Shown: positions 26,580-36,136, numbered from the stretch's first letter. The stretch: 64,000 nt of DNA from Maribacter algarum (ex Zhang et al. 2020) (GCF_005885635.1 NZ_VATY01000001.1:1550001-1614000), one strand, 5' to 3'. The notes: generated from the letters alone by a model not told the origin. Made by a program: numbers and translations.

Positions 26580-27893
26580 ATGGCTGATAAGCAAAAAAGG
26601 AAAATAGACGATTTGGACCAACGCTCTGACCAAGTAAAAGAAATACTAGGTAAATCGCCTAGTTGGATTCTTAGGTCAGGCATTACGCTTGTTGCCGTAT
26701 TGGTCTGCCTACTTCTAATTGGTTCAGCTTTGATAAGTTATAATGACATCATTCCTGCACAAATAGTGATTACAAGTAAAAACCCTCCTGTATATCTAAA
26801 GGCTAATGCAACAGGTAAACTAACCAATGTATTTGTTACAGCGAATCAAAAGGTTTCAAAAGACCAACCTTTGGCCGAAATTGAAAATACGGCTAACATT
26901 GATGATATATTATATCTAAAAAAGAAACTGAAAAATTTTAAGGCGACAATTGTTTCAACAGACTCGTTACGGAAATTATTTCCTGCAAGTTTAAGTTTAG
27001 GGTCAGTGCAATTGACTTACGGAGATTTCCTGACACAATATCAAAACTATATTTTATTTAATGCGTTAACTCCTAACAAAAAGGAATCGGCAGTCATTCA
27101 GCAACAATTAAATGAGCAACAATCACTTTTAAATAAGCAGCAAAGGCAGTTACAGTTTTACAAGGAAGATTTAGAATTATCTGAAGGCACCTATCTTAGG
27201 AATAAAAAATTACATGATAAGGGTGTAATCTCCGATGCCGAATTTGAAAATGCGTCAAGAGCATATCTAAATGATCAACAGAACTACGAAGGTTTCAAAA
27301 GCGCTATGTCCAATACCCAAATAACAATTGCCAACTATTTCAATTTATTGACCAAATCAGGCATTGAAGGAGAAGAATTTAAAAATAGCTATCGACAACA
27401 ATTAGAGAAGGCCTATCAAAACCTCAATAATGAATTCTTACAATGGGAGCAGACCTATCTTTTAAAAAGCCCTATAGATGGTAAGGTTACTGTTTTTGAT
27501 ATTTGGAACAAAAACCAAAATGTGGCTGTAGGGGAGACCATTTTTACCGTTGTACCGAATGACTTGGAAGAAATTATTGGTAGGGTTACCCTACCTATTC
27601 AAAATTCTGGTAAAGTAAAACCGGGGCAAAAAGTAATTATTAAACTGGCTAATTACCCATTTCAAGAATGGGGTAGTTTGGAAGGAGAAATCGTTACTAT
27701 TTCAGAGGTGCCTAAACAAGGGCAAGAGACTTTTTATACGGTATATTTGAAAATTAATGCATTAACTACATCATATTCCAAAACCATCTCTTTTAAGCAA
27801 GAGATGAATGGTACCGCAGAAATTATTATAGAAGAGCTTACCGTATTGCAGCGAATCTTTTATCAATTGCGAAAGGTTTTTGATAGTGAATGA
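26580..27893 (+). CDS. HlyD-family membrane-fusion adaptor
   Basis: A 437-residue adaptor with one N-terminal transmembrane helix (about 33-55), split lipoyl/barrel-sandwich halves (KLTNVFVTANQKVSKDQPLAEIEN near 78-100, and KSPIDGKVTVFDIWNKNQNVAVGE near 295-318), and a long periplasmic coiled coil between them (about 105-285). It links the C39 exporter to an outer-membrane channel, which is not in this island and would have to be a host TolC. It is co-transcribed with the exporter. Confidence 0.88.
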   Translation: MADKQKRKIDDLDQRSDQVKEILGKSPSWILRSGITLVAVLVCLLLIGSALISYNDIIPAQIVITSKNPPVYLKANATGKLTNVFVTANQKVSKDQPLAEIENTANIDDILYLKKKLKNFKATIVSTDSLRKLFPASLSLGSVQLTYGDFLTQYQNYILFNALTPNKKESAVIQQQLNEQQSLLNKQQRQLQFYKEDLELSEGTYLRNKKLHDKGVISDAEFENASRAYLNDQQNYEGFKSAMSNTQITIANYFNLLTKSGIEGEEFKNSYRQQLEKAYQNLNNEFLQWEQTYLLKSPIDGKVTVFDIWNKNQNVAVGETIFTVVPNDLEEIIGRVTLPIQNSGKVKPGQKVIIKLANYPFQEWGSLEGEIVTISEVPKQGQETFYTVYLKINALTTSYSKTISFKQEMNGTAEIIIEELTVLQRIFYQLRKVFDSE

Positions 27894-27895
27894 AC

Positions 27896-27923
27896 AAGCC
27901 ACCTAAATAAACTTAGGTGGCTT
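27896..27923. terminator. perfect hairpin between the export genes and the precursor gene
   Basis: AAGCCACCTAA pairs over 11 bp with TTAGGTGGCTT around a six-base loop. It lies directly after the HlyD stop and before the convergent precursor gene. No strong T run follows on either strand, so it may act as a bidirectional terminator or an RNA 3' end stabiliser. Confidence 0.5.
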
Positions 27924-28019
27924 AAAACTTCATCATAAGCTACTATCATTTTAAACCTTCCTTACCGACTTAGATGTTGAAAATAAATAAAGACGGCAAA
28001 AGTAGTTGGCAACTTTTCA

Positions 28020-28271
28020 CTACATACATACACATACTGAACGGCCGGCTAAGGTAGGTGCAGGTACTGTTGTATTTCCACAATATTGCACGGAGGCATT
28101 ACCTGTGCCGCATGTTGCACCCGCTCTACTAGGTTCACATATGCTCATATCAGGACAAGTAAATTGACCACATGTATGGTTTGTAGTACCCCCGCCTGCT
28201 ACTTTTTGTTGATCAAAACTTGAAATTGTCTTCTTGTTTAAAGACAAGCCACTTAACTTCTTTTTTTTCAT
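28020..28271 (-). CDS. class I lanthipeptide precursor (LanA-like)
   Basis: An 83-residue peptide. The leader (1-27) begins MKKKKLSGLSLNKKTISSFD and ends QQKVAGG, the Bacteroidota 'GG-leader' pattern (L-x-L-N-K-x-x-I) recognised by C39 exporters. The core is Ser/Thr- and Cys-rich, with seven cysteines (34, 39, 45, 54, 64, 80, 82) and 13 Ser/Thr, and it ends SVCVCM. This is what LanB and LanC need to form (methyl)lanthionine rings. It sits between the exporter genes and the sensor kinase. A third glycine at 28 leaves the exact cut site open by one residue. Confidence 0.85.
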   Translation of the reverse strand: MKKKKLSGLSLNKKTISSFDQQKVAGGGTTNHTCGQFTCPDMSICEPSRAGATCGTGNASVQYCGNTTVPAPTLAGRSVCVCM

Positions 28272-28403
28272 AATACTATGATTTTAAGGATTAATAATAC
28301 CTTAAGTTAACAGTATGCCTTATCTATTGTAAGGGGTTCTTTACGAAAAGGCCAATTCAGCTTTTAAACGTGAAGAACGGCTATGTCAAGCTTTTGATGA
28401 GTT

Positions 28404-30296
28404 TTAAATCGTGTGAAATGGCATCGAAAAATTCACCTGATTATCAGTGGTTTGGGTGCCATTTTTCAAGGGTGCGTGAGTTTTAAAAATAAATCGTTGC
28501 TTATTATTTTTTTGATAAACCGCTAAACGTTCTTTTACAATAGACAGTGATAAAGATTTACGGCCAATTTTTTGATCAGCACTTATATGATTAAAACCTG
28601 GTCCGTTATCAGTAATTGAACACATAAGGGTCTTTTCTTTACCTTTTTTTATTTCAAGGGTAATATATCCTCGCTTATTGGTTTTAGAAATCCCATGTAT
28701 TATGGCATTTTCTATAAAAGGTTGAATCAACATTGGGGGTATTTCTACAATTTGCGTTTCAATAGCATCATCAATAATAATATCGTAGTTAAAATTTTGT
28801 GCGAAATTGGATTGTAACTCCAAATAGCTTTCAAGTGCATTTATTTCGTTCTCAAAGGGTACATAGTCTTCTCTAGAATTTTCCAATGTTAAACGTAATA
28901 ATTTGGCAAGTTTTTGAATGTATGTTTTGGCTTGAGCTGCTTTGGTGTCTACTAATACAGAGGCGGTATTAAGGGCATTGAATAAAAAATGAGGGTTCAT
29001 TTGCGATCGAAGTAATCGTTGCTCTAATGATACTTGTCTAAACTTTTCCTTAAGTAGTCGCTGTCTATAAAAAAGCCCTCCTAGTGCTAGTGCAAGCAAA
29101 CCTAGCCCTATGGCACTATAAGTAATGGTACGCTGCTGTTGAAGTATGGTATCGGTTTTTATTGCCTCTCCTTTTAAAATAACGATCTCTTCTTCTTTTT
29201 TTTCTGTTTCATAATCTATTTGTAATTTTTCCAGTTCTTGATCTAATTGTTTTCTGGAAAATTCGTTTTCAAATTCAAGTTGTTCTTTTAAAATAGTATT
29301 TGCCTTTTTGAATTCGTTTTTCTTTTCATAAGCCAAAATGAGATTTTCGTAGGCATCAGAAAGTATATCTCGATCATTTTTATTGTCTATATATGGCTTT
29401 AAACTATCAATCGCGAGCTTCAAATCAAGGATGGCCTTATCAATTTTATTTTCATGAATGTCAACATAGCTATTATTTATCACCTGATAGAAATCGGTAT
29501 TGTCAGGAGAAGAATTTGGATCATTTACAAAAACTTCGAACCATTCTTTCGATTTCTTATAATAGAATAAAGCTGAGTCTTGATTTATACCCCTGGTCAA
29601 ACCTGCAAGATTGCCATATATAAAGGGGAGGTTGTTTTTGTAATCAGAGTCATGACTTCTCCTTAAAGCTCTACGGAAAAAGTAGTCAGCAGAATCTATT
29701 TTATTGAGGTAGGTTTTTGAGTACAAAACCCCCATTCTTGTCAATGTAGTTATTTCTGATTGAGCGGATTTTATAAAAAGGGAATCTTTGATATTCTTAC
29801 GAAAATAGTCTAATGCTTTTTGGTCATTGCCTAGTGAAAGGTGGTTACTGGCTATGTTATTAGTAATATAAGATTTTAATGAGATGCTATATTTACTTGA
29901 AAGATCTAGAGCTGTCAACATATAACTTGTAGATTCTCTATAAAGTTCCCGCTGTCTATTGATATATCCTAAGGTAAAATAAGCGTGAACTAGCGATTTC
30001 TCTTCATTCGAATGCTTTACTAAAATATTTTGATAGATGTCTATAGATTTTTGTGCGTAAAACAAGGCAGAATCATGCTCAGCTTTGACCATTTTGTAAT
30101 AGCCATGCAATGCATAGTATTTTGACCAGCCATATAGTTTTTTGTTAGATTCTAGAATACCTTTGAATTTTTGTAAATTTTCTTCGCTAAGGGGTCTTAT
30201 TGCAAATGAATCCGCAAAAGCTTGCGTATATTTAGGGGTTTGCGCAATCATTTTTAGATGTAACACAAATAAGGATAGTATAAAAAAGAACCTCAT
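28404..30296 (-). CDS. LytS-type sensor histidine kinase with N-terminal TPR repeats
   Basis: A 630-residue protein with a signal peptide (about 1-18), TPR-like helical repeats in the periplasmic half (about 30-350), and a coiled-coil linker. One transmembrane helix lies at about 385-403 (YSAIGLGLLALALGGLFY), then the His_kinase domain with phospho-acceptor motif QMNPHFLFNALN, then an HATPase domain (IENAIIHG, SITDNGPGF). It is divergent from the LytTR regulator 48 bases away. The TPR part probably senses a peptide or protein; autoinduction by the lanthipeptide is a guess. Confidence 0.88.
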   Translation of the reverse strand: MRFFFILSLFVLHLKMIAQTPKYTQAFADSFAIRPLSEENLQKFKGILESNKKLYGWSKYYALHGYYKMVKAEHDSALFYAQKSIDIYQNILVKHSNEEKSLVHAYFTLGYINRQRELYRESTSYMLTALDLSSKYSISLKSYITNNIASNHLSLGNDQKALDYFRKNIKDSLFIKSAQSEITTLTRMGVLYSKTYLNKIDSADYFFRRALRRSHDSDYKNNLPFIYGNLAGLTRGINQDSALFYYKKSKEWFEVFVNDPNSSPDNTDFYQVINNSYVDIHENKIDKAILDLKLAIDSLKPYIDNKNDRDILSDAYENLILAYEKKNEFKKANTILKEQLEFENEFSRKQLDQELEKLQIDYETEKKEEEIVILKGEAIKTDTILQQQRTITYSAIGLGLLALALGGLFYRQRLLKEKFRQVSLEQRLLRSQMNPHFLFNALNTASVLVDTKAAQAKTYIQKLAKLLRLTLENSREDYVPFENEINALESYLELQSNFAQNFNYDIIIDDAIETQIVEIPPMLIQPFIENAIIHGISKTNKRGYITLEIKKGKEKTLMCSITDNGPGFNHISADQKIGRKSLSLSIVKERLAVYQKNNKQRFIFKTHAPLKNGTQTTDNQVNFSMPFHTI

Positions 30297-30344
30297 AAAG
30301 TAAATTTTAAACTGAATTATAGGTTTTCAAATCCAAAGAAAAAT

Positions 30345-31094
30345 ATGAATGGAAAAATCAAAAGCATAATTATTGAAGATAATGAAAATGCGATGGAAAG
30401 TTTAGTGAAACTTATAGCAACACATTTTTCTGAAATAGATATTATTGGTAAGCATTCTACAATCAAAGATTCTATAAAGGCGATAAAAAATCAGAATCCT
30501 GAATTGATTTTGATGGATATTGTTCTAAAGGATGGTAACGCTTTTGAAATTCTTGATCATTTCCCAAATAACACATTCGAGGTTATTTTTATTACGGCCC
30601 ATAGCGAATTCATGAAACGGGCATTTGAACATTTTGCCTTTACCTTTATCAGCAAACCATTTGAAGACATTGAATTGATTAGGGCAATTCAAGGGTATTC
30701 CACCAAACGAAAAAGAATTTTTGACCATCAACGACTTCAAATTTTAAAGGATTTTATCAAAGAGGATGGGTCAAAGTTTTTGGTTCATGTAGGTAATGAG
30801 TATTTGGCAGTAGATATATCAGATGTTGTGAACTGCAAGTCTGATGGAAACTACACGCAATTGCATTTGAAATCAGGTAAAAAACTACTGGCTTCAAACC
30901 CGCTAAAGTATTATGAAAACTTATTAGCATATAAAGGTTTTTATAGAATGAACAGATTTGATTTGATTAATATGAATCATGTTAAATCTATTTATAAAAA
31001 GGAGACCGTTATTTTAAGCAATGGCACCAAAATAAGTATTACCTCACGAAATAAAATAAGATTGGCTGAATTGATGGAGAGTTTTAAGTACTAG
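30345..31094 (+). CDS. LytTR-family response regulator
   Basis: A 249-residue regulator with a receiver domain (1-120: acidic pair ED at 11-12, phospho-acceptor Asp58 in LILMDIV, Thr in ITAHS, Lys in ISKPF) and a C-terminal LytTR DNA-binding domain (about 145-245: FLVHVGNEYLAVDISDVV, then GFYRMNRFDLINMNHV). It is partner of the LytS-like kinase encoded divergently next to it. It converges on the lanB/lanC operon and is well placed to control the lanthipeptide genes. Confidence 0.9.
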   Translation: MNGKIKSIIIEDNENAMESLVKLIATHFSEIDIIGKHSTIKDSIKAIKNQNPELILMDIVLKDGNAFEILDHFPNNTFEVIFITAHSEFMKRAFEHFAFTFISKPFEDIELIRAIQGYSTKRKRIFDHQRLQILKDFIKEDGSKFLVHVGNEYLAVDISDVVNCKSDGNYTQLHLKSGKKLLASNPLKYYENLLAYKGFYRMNRFDLINMNHVKSIYKKETVILSNGTKISITSRNKIRLAELMESFKY

Positions 31095-31107
31095 CAGCAA
31101 ATACTTT

Positions 31108-32013
31108 CTAATTTATTTTTAGCGCCGTCTTATTAGGAAGTTTTTTGTTTCTAGCCAAAAAAGAGCGGTAATATCTATAAAGAAAATCATAACAGACCAT
31201 CTCGTTTAATCTGTTCTTAGATTTAAAGAGTCGATTCATTAACATATGAATGTAACTACTTATGAGACTATCTAGGGTAAGTGATGAACCTTGTTCAATA
31301 CTTCCTAATATCTCTTTAGAAATGATGCCGACGCTTTTATTTTTTTCTTCAAGAAGATTAAGTAAAACCCCGTAATCAGGCTCGCTTACTTTAGAGAACG
31401 ACATAAAATGCTCTATTTTGTCCCTCTCATTTCTGAACTTATCATCAAGTTGTTTTTTCAAAGGGCGTCCCATTCCGAACTCTTCTCCAAAACCTGTCTT
31501 GAGCTTTTCAAGTAAATCTAACTTTTGCTTTGTGGTAAACTGAAAAGCACTTAGGAAAAAGTCGATTGCCCTTAGACCGAAAAGCCACCGCAATTCTTCC
31601 CCCACATCTCCTTCGATTAGGGCTATAAAATCTATGCAACATTTACTATCATAATAAAAGATTGTTTCAGAAAGCTCCATGGTCTTAGCGCCATAGCGCT
31701 CTAATTCTCTAACATAAGTATCTGTCTGAATTTTCCAAATCAAATCTTTATTAAATAAATTATTTAAGGGCTCTTTTAAGCTTTTAATTACCTCAAGTAT
31801 TCTATTGGTGTCGGGACAATGAAACCGAATTCTAAGATGATGTTTGGGGTCAGCGTATCTAATGAAAAACCATTTATCAATAGCGCCGCATGCCAACAAT
31901 TCTTCGGATATAGGTTTAATAACATCCGTCAAAATTGAATCTGAGGTCTTAGAACCGGTATATAGCTTGTAGTATACCCATTCACTACCAAAAATGAAAT
32001 TTCTTTGTTGCAT
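31108..32013 (-). CDS. LanB C-terminal elimination protein (split lantibiotic dehydratase)
   Basis: A 301-residue stand-alone version of the LanB C-terminal domain ('thiopeptide-type bacteriocin biosynthesis' family). It begins QQRNFIFGSEWVYYKLYTGSK and contains WFFIRYADPKHHLRIRF, the usual early signature, and AIDFFLSAF. In class I lanthipeptide synthesis this domain removes glutamate from glutamylated Ser/Thr to give dehydroamino acids. It is split from the glutamylation protein encoded 13 bases upstream, as in thiopeptide and pinensin-type systems. Confidence 0.87.
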   Translation of the reverse strand: MQQRNFIFGSEWVYYKLYTGSKTSDSILTDVIKPISEELLACGAIDKWFFIRYADPKHHLRIRFHCPDTNRILEVIKSLKEPLNNLFNKDLIWKIQTDTYVRELERYGAKTMELSETIFYYDSKCCIDFIALIEGDVGEELRWLFGLRAIDFFLSAFQFTTKQKLDLLEKLKTGFGEEFGMGRPLKKQLDDKFRNERDKIEHFMSFSKVSEPDYGVLLNLLEEKNKSVGIISKEILGSIEQGSSLTLDSLISSYIHMLMNRLFKSKNRLNEMVCYDFLYRYYRSFLARNKKLPNKTALKIN

Positions 32014-32026
32014 TTGCTAAGATTAT

Positions 32027-34270
32027 CTAATCAGTATTCGTAATTTTTTTTGAATTGAAGAACGAAACAACCATTTGGTTGGTATAATAACCTTCTTTTG
32101 ACTCCAATACGCCATTGTCACCATATAAAAACTCTTTCAGCACAAAACGCTCTCGATTCCTTATTTCATTGACGAACATTCGAATTGATGAGGAATTCTT
32201 GAAGTTTATCAATAGTTCATTATCACCTTCTACTAATAAAACATATTGCTGCATTTTATTTAAAGCACAAAAATCTTTTGCGGCCTTTAATAGCTTATTG
32301 GTATCACCTAATACTTTCTGCATTGATTGTATTTCATTTTTTTCAATGGTCCACCGCGCTTCATGTAGGATTAAATTTTCATATTCGACTCTTGGCAGGT
32401 GCTTGCGCAATTCTGAAATAGGTCCCAAGGTAAAACCAATTCCGCTTCTGTTATTGGAAGATTGCAAATCGCAAAGAAAATGATAAATAGGCAACGAGTT
32501 AAACGAGTAATTATGTGCATTGGTCAACCTAGGAAGCACTTCTTTATTCAGTTTTTTTGACCTTAGAAAAACTTTGTTGTTGCGAATCGAAATAAATAAA
32601 TCATCTAAGGTAAGCTGCTGTTCTCTCTCAAGAACCGATTTGGCCAAATAGGGAATTTCATACGTTCTTAATGATGGTCTAGAAAGAATATTTCCTATTC
32701 TGGATTCAGGGAGGTGTACAATTTCTGCGATTACCTTATCAGGGTTCATTGTTTCTTCACATACTGTTATTTCTTGAATGGTTTTTTTTATTTGTTCATT
32801 ACCTTGACCAAATCTTGCCAGTAAATTAGCAGCGCTTGAGCCACCTGCACCAGAAAACACAATTTTTTCAATCCCGTTTTCAACAACTAATTCAATCATT
32901 GTTGACAAGGTATCGGGCAAGTCTGTCCAATTCAAAGAGGCATCTTTAAAATCCTCATCCTTTAGTACCACTTTGTCAACACCTCTGTTATGTGATTCTT
33001 GCAATTTGTCGAATAAAATCTGAAAGTTCTCATTCCAATTAAAACTATTGCTACTTTTATTTGAATTAAGAGGAGGTAATACCAAACTATCAACTAGTGG
33101 ATTTACGTCGCCGCTGCCTTGATTCTGAAGATAGCCTATTCCTATTTCAACATCTAAGGCCTTGGCCAAAGAAATTTCACGGTCTTCATATCGTTCTCTA
33201 AAACTGTCTCTAAATGCCGTAAGGTTTGGTGAAGGAGAGGTAGCGCTTAGTTTATTTAGTAAAACCATTCCCTTTTTAATACTTTCAATATGTCTTAAAG
33301 ACAAACTGCATTGCTCAGGTCGCAACTCCATATCAGATTGATATAGATATTTAATCTCAAAAGAAGTGCCGAGGGTATTTATATATTCGCTAAGCCTAAC
33401 ATATTTTTTAGGATCATTTCCAAATTTTGTATCTAAAGAATGAAGCTCCAGTTCAATTTTTTTCAATGAACTTATATGGTGTTGCGTATTATCTAGGGTA
33501 CTTAAGATTTCTAATATTTGACTGAGAAACTCTGGCCCTGAAACTGAAGGTTCTAAATCACTAATCAAGATTTGAGACTCTACTAATTCATTTAAGAACG
33601 ATTCAGCATCTTCAAAAGAGACTTGAAAGTTATCAGCAACATAAGGAACCATGTCGCTTAACTTGGCTCCACCTATTGATTTTTCAAGGATAGCATTCAA
33701 ATACTTTGTATTATCTACTGCAGAGACATAGTGATTTCTTTTACTGTTGATATAATTATATTCCACATAGCGCCATTCATTACCACTAGTATACAAGCTG
33801 GAATTAGGATAGAAAAGCAGCTGTTTTTTAATACTATCATTCTTTGCCAAATCTTGAGATAATGCCACTAGATAATTCATATCTAACCTAGTATACCTTT
33901 TGTTGCCAGTAAAAGAATCTAACTTAATTAATGTGTTTTCTTCTAAAGTACCTGTAGCGCAACCGGCAAAAATACCGAATGGGGTACACCTGGTTGTCAT
34001 GCGCGTGATATACTTGAGTAGTGAATGTTTTAATTTCTCTTCTTTATCAGAATCCAAATCATTTGCCAACCATTTTTCCATCTCAAACAGAAGTGATGGA
34101 GAAGCTAAAAAAATAGCTTCTTTAATTACTGGGTTTGCACAGGCTGTTTTAAGTTCATTTGTTGTAACCTCTTTTTTACTGGTAAGGGTCTTATAAAATT
34201 CAAAGGGTAAGAGTGGCGTTCTTAAAACAAAATTTGAAAATTCTGAATATGGATTTTTAGATACTTTCAT
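32027..34270 (-). CDS. LanB N-terminal glutamylation protein (lantibiotic dehydratase family)
   Basis: A 747-residue protein matching the long N-terminal part of LanB. It has a start region RTPLLPFEFYK, the RMTTRCTPFGIFAGCATG motif (about 90-107) and TRLDMNYL (about 128-135), then LRPEQCSLSL and a C-terminal stretch RPSLRTYEIPYL. This part uses glutamyl-tRNA to glutamylate Ser/Thr of the precursor. The length agrees with a split enzyme that lacks the elimination domain, which is the next gene. It lies in the lanC-lanB-lanB' operon. Confidence 0.9.
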   Translation of the reverse strand: MKVSKNPYSEFSNFVLRTPLLPFEFYKTLTSKKEVTTNELKTACANPVIKEAIFLASPSLLFEMEKWLANDLDSDKEEKLKHSLLKYITRMTTRCTPFGIFAGCATGTLEENTLIKLDSFTGNKRYTRLDMNYLVALSQDLAKNDSIKKQLLFYPNSSLYTSGNEWRYVEYNYINSKRNHYVSAVDNTKYLNAILEKSIGGAKLSDMVPYVADNFQVSFEDAESFLNELVESQILISDLEPSVSGPEFLSQILEILSTLDNTQHHISSLKKIELELHSLDTKFGNDPKKYVRLSEYINTLGTSFEIKYLYQSDMELRPEQCSLSLRHIESIKKGMVLLNKLSATSPSPNLTAFRDSFRERYEDREISLAKALDVEIGIGYLQNQGSGDVNPLVDSLVLPPLNSNKSSNSFNWNENFQILFDKLQESHNRGVDKVVLKDEDFKDASLNWTDLPDTLSTMIELVVENGIEKIVFSGAGGSSAANLLARFGQGNEQIKKTIQEITVCEETMNPDKVIAEIVHLPESRIGNILSRPSLRTYEIPYLAKSVLEREQQLTLDDLFISIRNNKVFLRSKKLNKEVLPRLTNAHNYSFNSLPIYHFLCDLQSSNNRSGIGFTLGPISELRKHLPRVEYENLILHEARWTIEKNEIQSMQKVLGDTNKLLKAAKDFCALNKMQQYVLLVEGDNELLINFKNSSSIRMFVNEIRNRERFVLKEFLYGDNGVLESKEGYYTNQMVVSFFNSKKITNTD

Positions 34271-34283
34271 CGATTTGAGATGT

Positions 34284-35498
34284 TTAGCTTAATAATAAAC
34301 ATTCGTCCCACGAATTTTCATCTGTGCTGAGAAAATCAATAATAGAAAGTCCAATCCCAGCAACACCTTCCAGTAAGGATAATTCAGATTTCCAAACCTG
34401 TTCTAGACCTCCCCACTGTTTGTAGCCAGCATATCCGTCTTCATGAACTGCTTTATTCAATCCATCTTGAATCCAATATAAAGCGGTCTCTTGAAAATTT
34501 GAAATTTTTGTCTCTTGGTATATTCTATTGAAAATTTGGGCGTTGCCGTAAGAGCCATGACATAGCCCTGCATCAATAATTCGCGTTGTTTCCATTGTTC
34601 TCCGCTTAGCAGCGTGTTTTAATATTTCAATTGCATCTTTTTTAAGGTTATCACTTTCAATTGCCTTTGAGGCTTGAAGCAGGGTAATCCCAATACCTAA
34701 ATCTCCATAACACCATGAAATTCTACTTTGATACTCAATTGGCTCTGAATCCGTAATCCAACTAGGAAATAAGGAAAGATTCTCAGGGGCGTTCATTTTA
34801 AAGCTCAGGACATACGCAATTGCTTGTTTCAAAATTGGCTCAACCATCGGTTTGAACTCAGCTTCTAATGATAACCTTGTTATAAAATTGATGACGCTCG
34901 AAATACCATGAGATAGACTAAGGTTATAGCCTTCATTTCCTTTTTCGTTATCAAGTATCGACTTCCACTTGGTCATACTGTTCTCATTCTCAGAGCTGTC
35001 CTTTAATAACTCAATAAGTCTAATAAGTTTTTCATGATACTTCGTTCGTAATTCATTATTGTGAGTGCTCTTAAATCTTTTTAAAAAATAAAGACCACAA
35101 CCTAATGATCCATGTAGAAAATCATAGTTGCCATTATTAAGCTCAGAAAGCATGAAGTCACTTAAATAGGAATCTAGAGGCTCAAGCAAAGTGTCGTTAT
35201 CTAGTTCAATAAATTCTTTGTTATTTAAATGATCTAGAACCCAACCGAAACCAGCTATGCCGCTGCAAAAAGTAGCTAGCCCATAACCATTATTTATTTT
35301 CGAAATGCCTCTTGAGATGATTTCTACTCCAATATCTGAAGGTTCTTCAATATCAAGGTGTTTTGAATAGTAGAATTCAAATAAGGCCAAACCGGATAGC
35401 CCACCTAACACTCCTATGTCATTTTCTGATTGATAATTCTCCTTAATTATTAGATGAATATCGCTTAGCTTCTGTTCTAGTAATTCCCTATTGACCAT
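34284..35498 (-). CDS. LanC-like lanthionine cyclase
   Basis: A 404-residue alpha-toroid enzyme. The zinc ligands of LanC are visible: Cys263 in SWCYGDLG, and Cys313-His314 in GLCHGSYG. The conserved His197 (LSHGISS) and repeated GxxG-type helices (LSGLALF, FLHGSLGCG, VAGIGLS) are also present. It should add cysteine thiols to dehydroamino acids and close the lanthionine rings. It is the first gene of the three-gene minus-strand operon. Confidence 0.92.
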   Translation of the reverse strand: MVNRELLEQKLSDIHLIIKENYQSENDIGVLGGLSGLALFEFYYSKHLDIEEPSDIGVEIISRGISKINNGYGLATFCSGIAGFGWVLDHLNNKEFIELDNDTLLEPLDSYLSDFMLSELNNGNYDFLHGSLGCGLYFLKRFKSTHNNELRTKYHEKLIRLIELLKDSSENENSMTKWKSILDNEKGNEGYNLSLSHGISSVINFITRLSLEAEFKPMVEPILKQAIAYVLSFKMNAPENLSLFPSWITDSEPIEYQSRISWCYGDLGIGITLLQASKAIESDNLKKDAIEILKHAAKRRTMETTRIIDAGLCHGSYGNAQIFNRIYQETKISNFQETALYWIQDGLNKAVHEDGYAGYKQWGGLEQVWKSELSLLEGVAGIGLSIIDFLSTDENSWDECLLLS

Positions 35499-35945
35499 TC
35501 AAGTAGATTATTTATCCCTTCTAATTGAAAATAGTTGTTCTTACTTTGATATCGGAGGACCACTATTTGAACAGGTCAATTTCGTTCATGAACGTTACAA
35601 TCCAATCCTTAAACGAAAGTTGTTTTTTTAAAGTCGCTTAGCTTCATAGGTTTTTGAAAAGTATATTAATTGTTTTTAGAACTTGGAGTTTAATTGACAA
35701 TAAGATCGTTTTCCCAAAATAAAGTTTCTAATTAACGGTATTTTTATCACAGAAATTATTAGCCTAAGGTGTTTTTCCAAAGGTAAAGGGAAAAGCAAGA
35801 GGATAACACGCTAAAGCGATGTTATTTGTCATAAGTTGTTAAAAATCAACCTATTAATATTTTACTACGATTATTCTCTCTTTGTTTTTTCGTAAAAAAC
35901 CTCAGCAGCTCCCATTTTACAGCAAAATTTTATAGTAAAAAAGGT
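35499..35945. other. leader region of the lanC operon and intergenic DNA
   Basis: AT-rich DNA with no coding frame. It contains a hairpin ATAACACGC/GCGaTGTTAT around TAAA (about 35803-35824). The promoter of lanC must lie near 35520-35580, but no box fits TAnnTTTG exactly (TATTTTCA is the nearest). Confidence 0.4.
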
Positions 35946-36006
35946 AATTCAAGATGTGTCATTGTCATGACAATCTTGCTTTGCTCCCGATGGTTGCAAA
36001 GAAAAA
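35946..36006 (+). other. oriT-like sequence of island 2 (no relaxase gene nearby)
   Basis: A near copy of 20797-20860: the palindrome ATTGTCATGACAAT (35961-35974) is identical, and the hairpin is CTTTGC/GCAAAG around TCCCGATGGTT. One base pair has been lost from both arms compared with island 1. No mobC or relaxase follows; H element copy 3 and the integrase come next. Confidence 0.6.
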
Positions 36007-36032
36007 TTAGAACTTAAAATGACAATAGTAGA

Positions 36033-36127
36033 TGCGCCCTATTTCGATTTCACTTAACGCTTATCTATCGGAACGCTATGAAATCGAAACAGGAACCATG
36101 CGCAGTTAAGTTAGGGTAAGATTTGGG
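36033..36127 (+). repeat. hairpin element H, copy 3
   Basis: TGCGC/GCGCA ends, stem CTATTTCGATTTCA with TGAAATCGAAACAG, loop core ACGCTTATCTATCGGAAC, tail GGTAAGATTTGGG ending 10 bases before the integrase stop. It has the same position relative to the integrase as copy 2 in island 1. Confidence 0.7.
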
Positions 36128-36136
36128 ATGTTTCTA

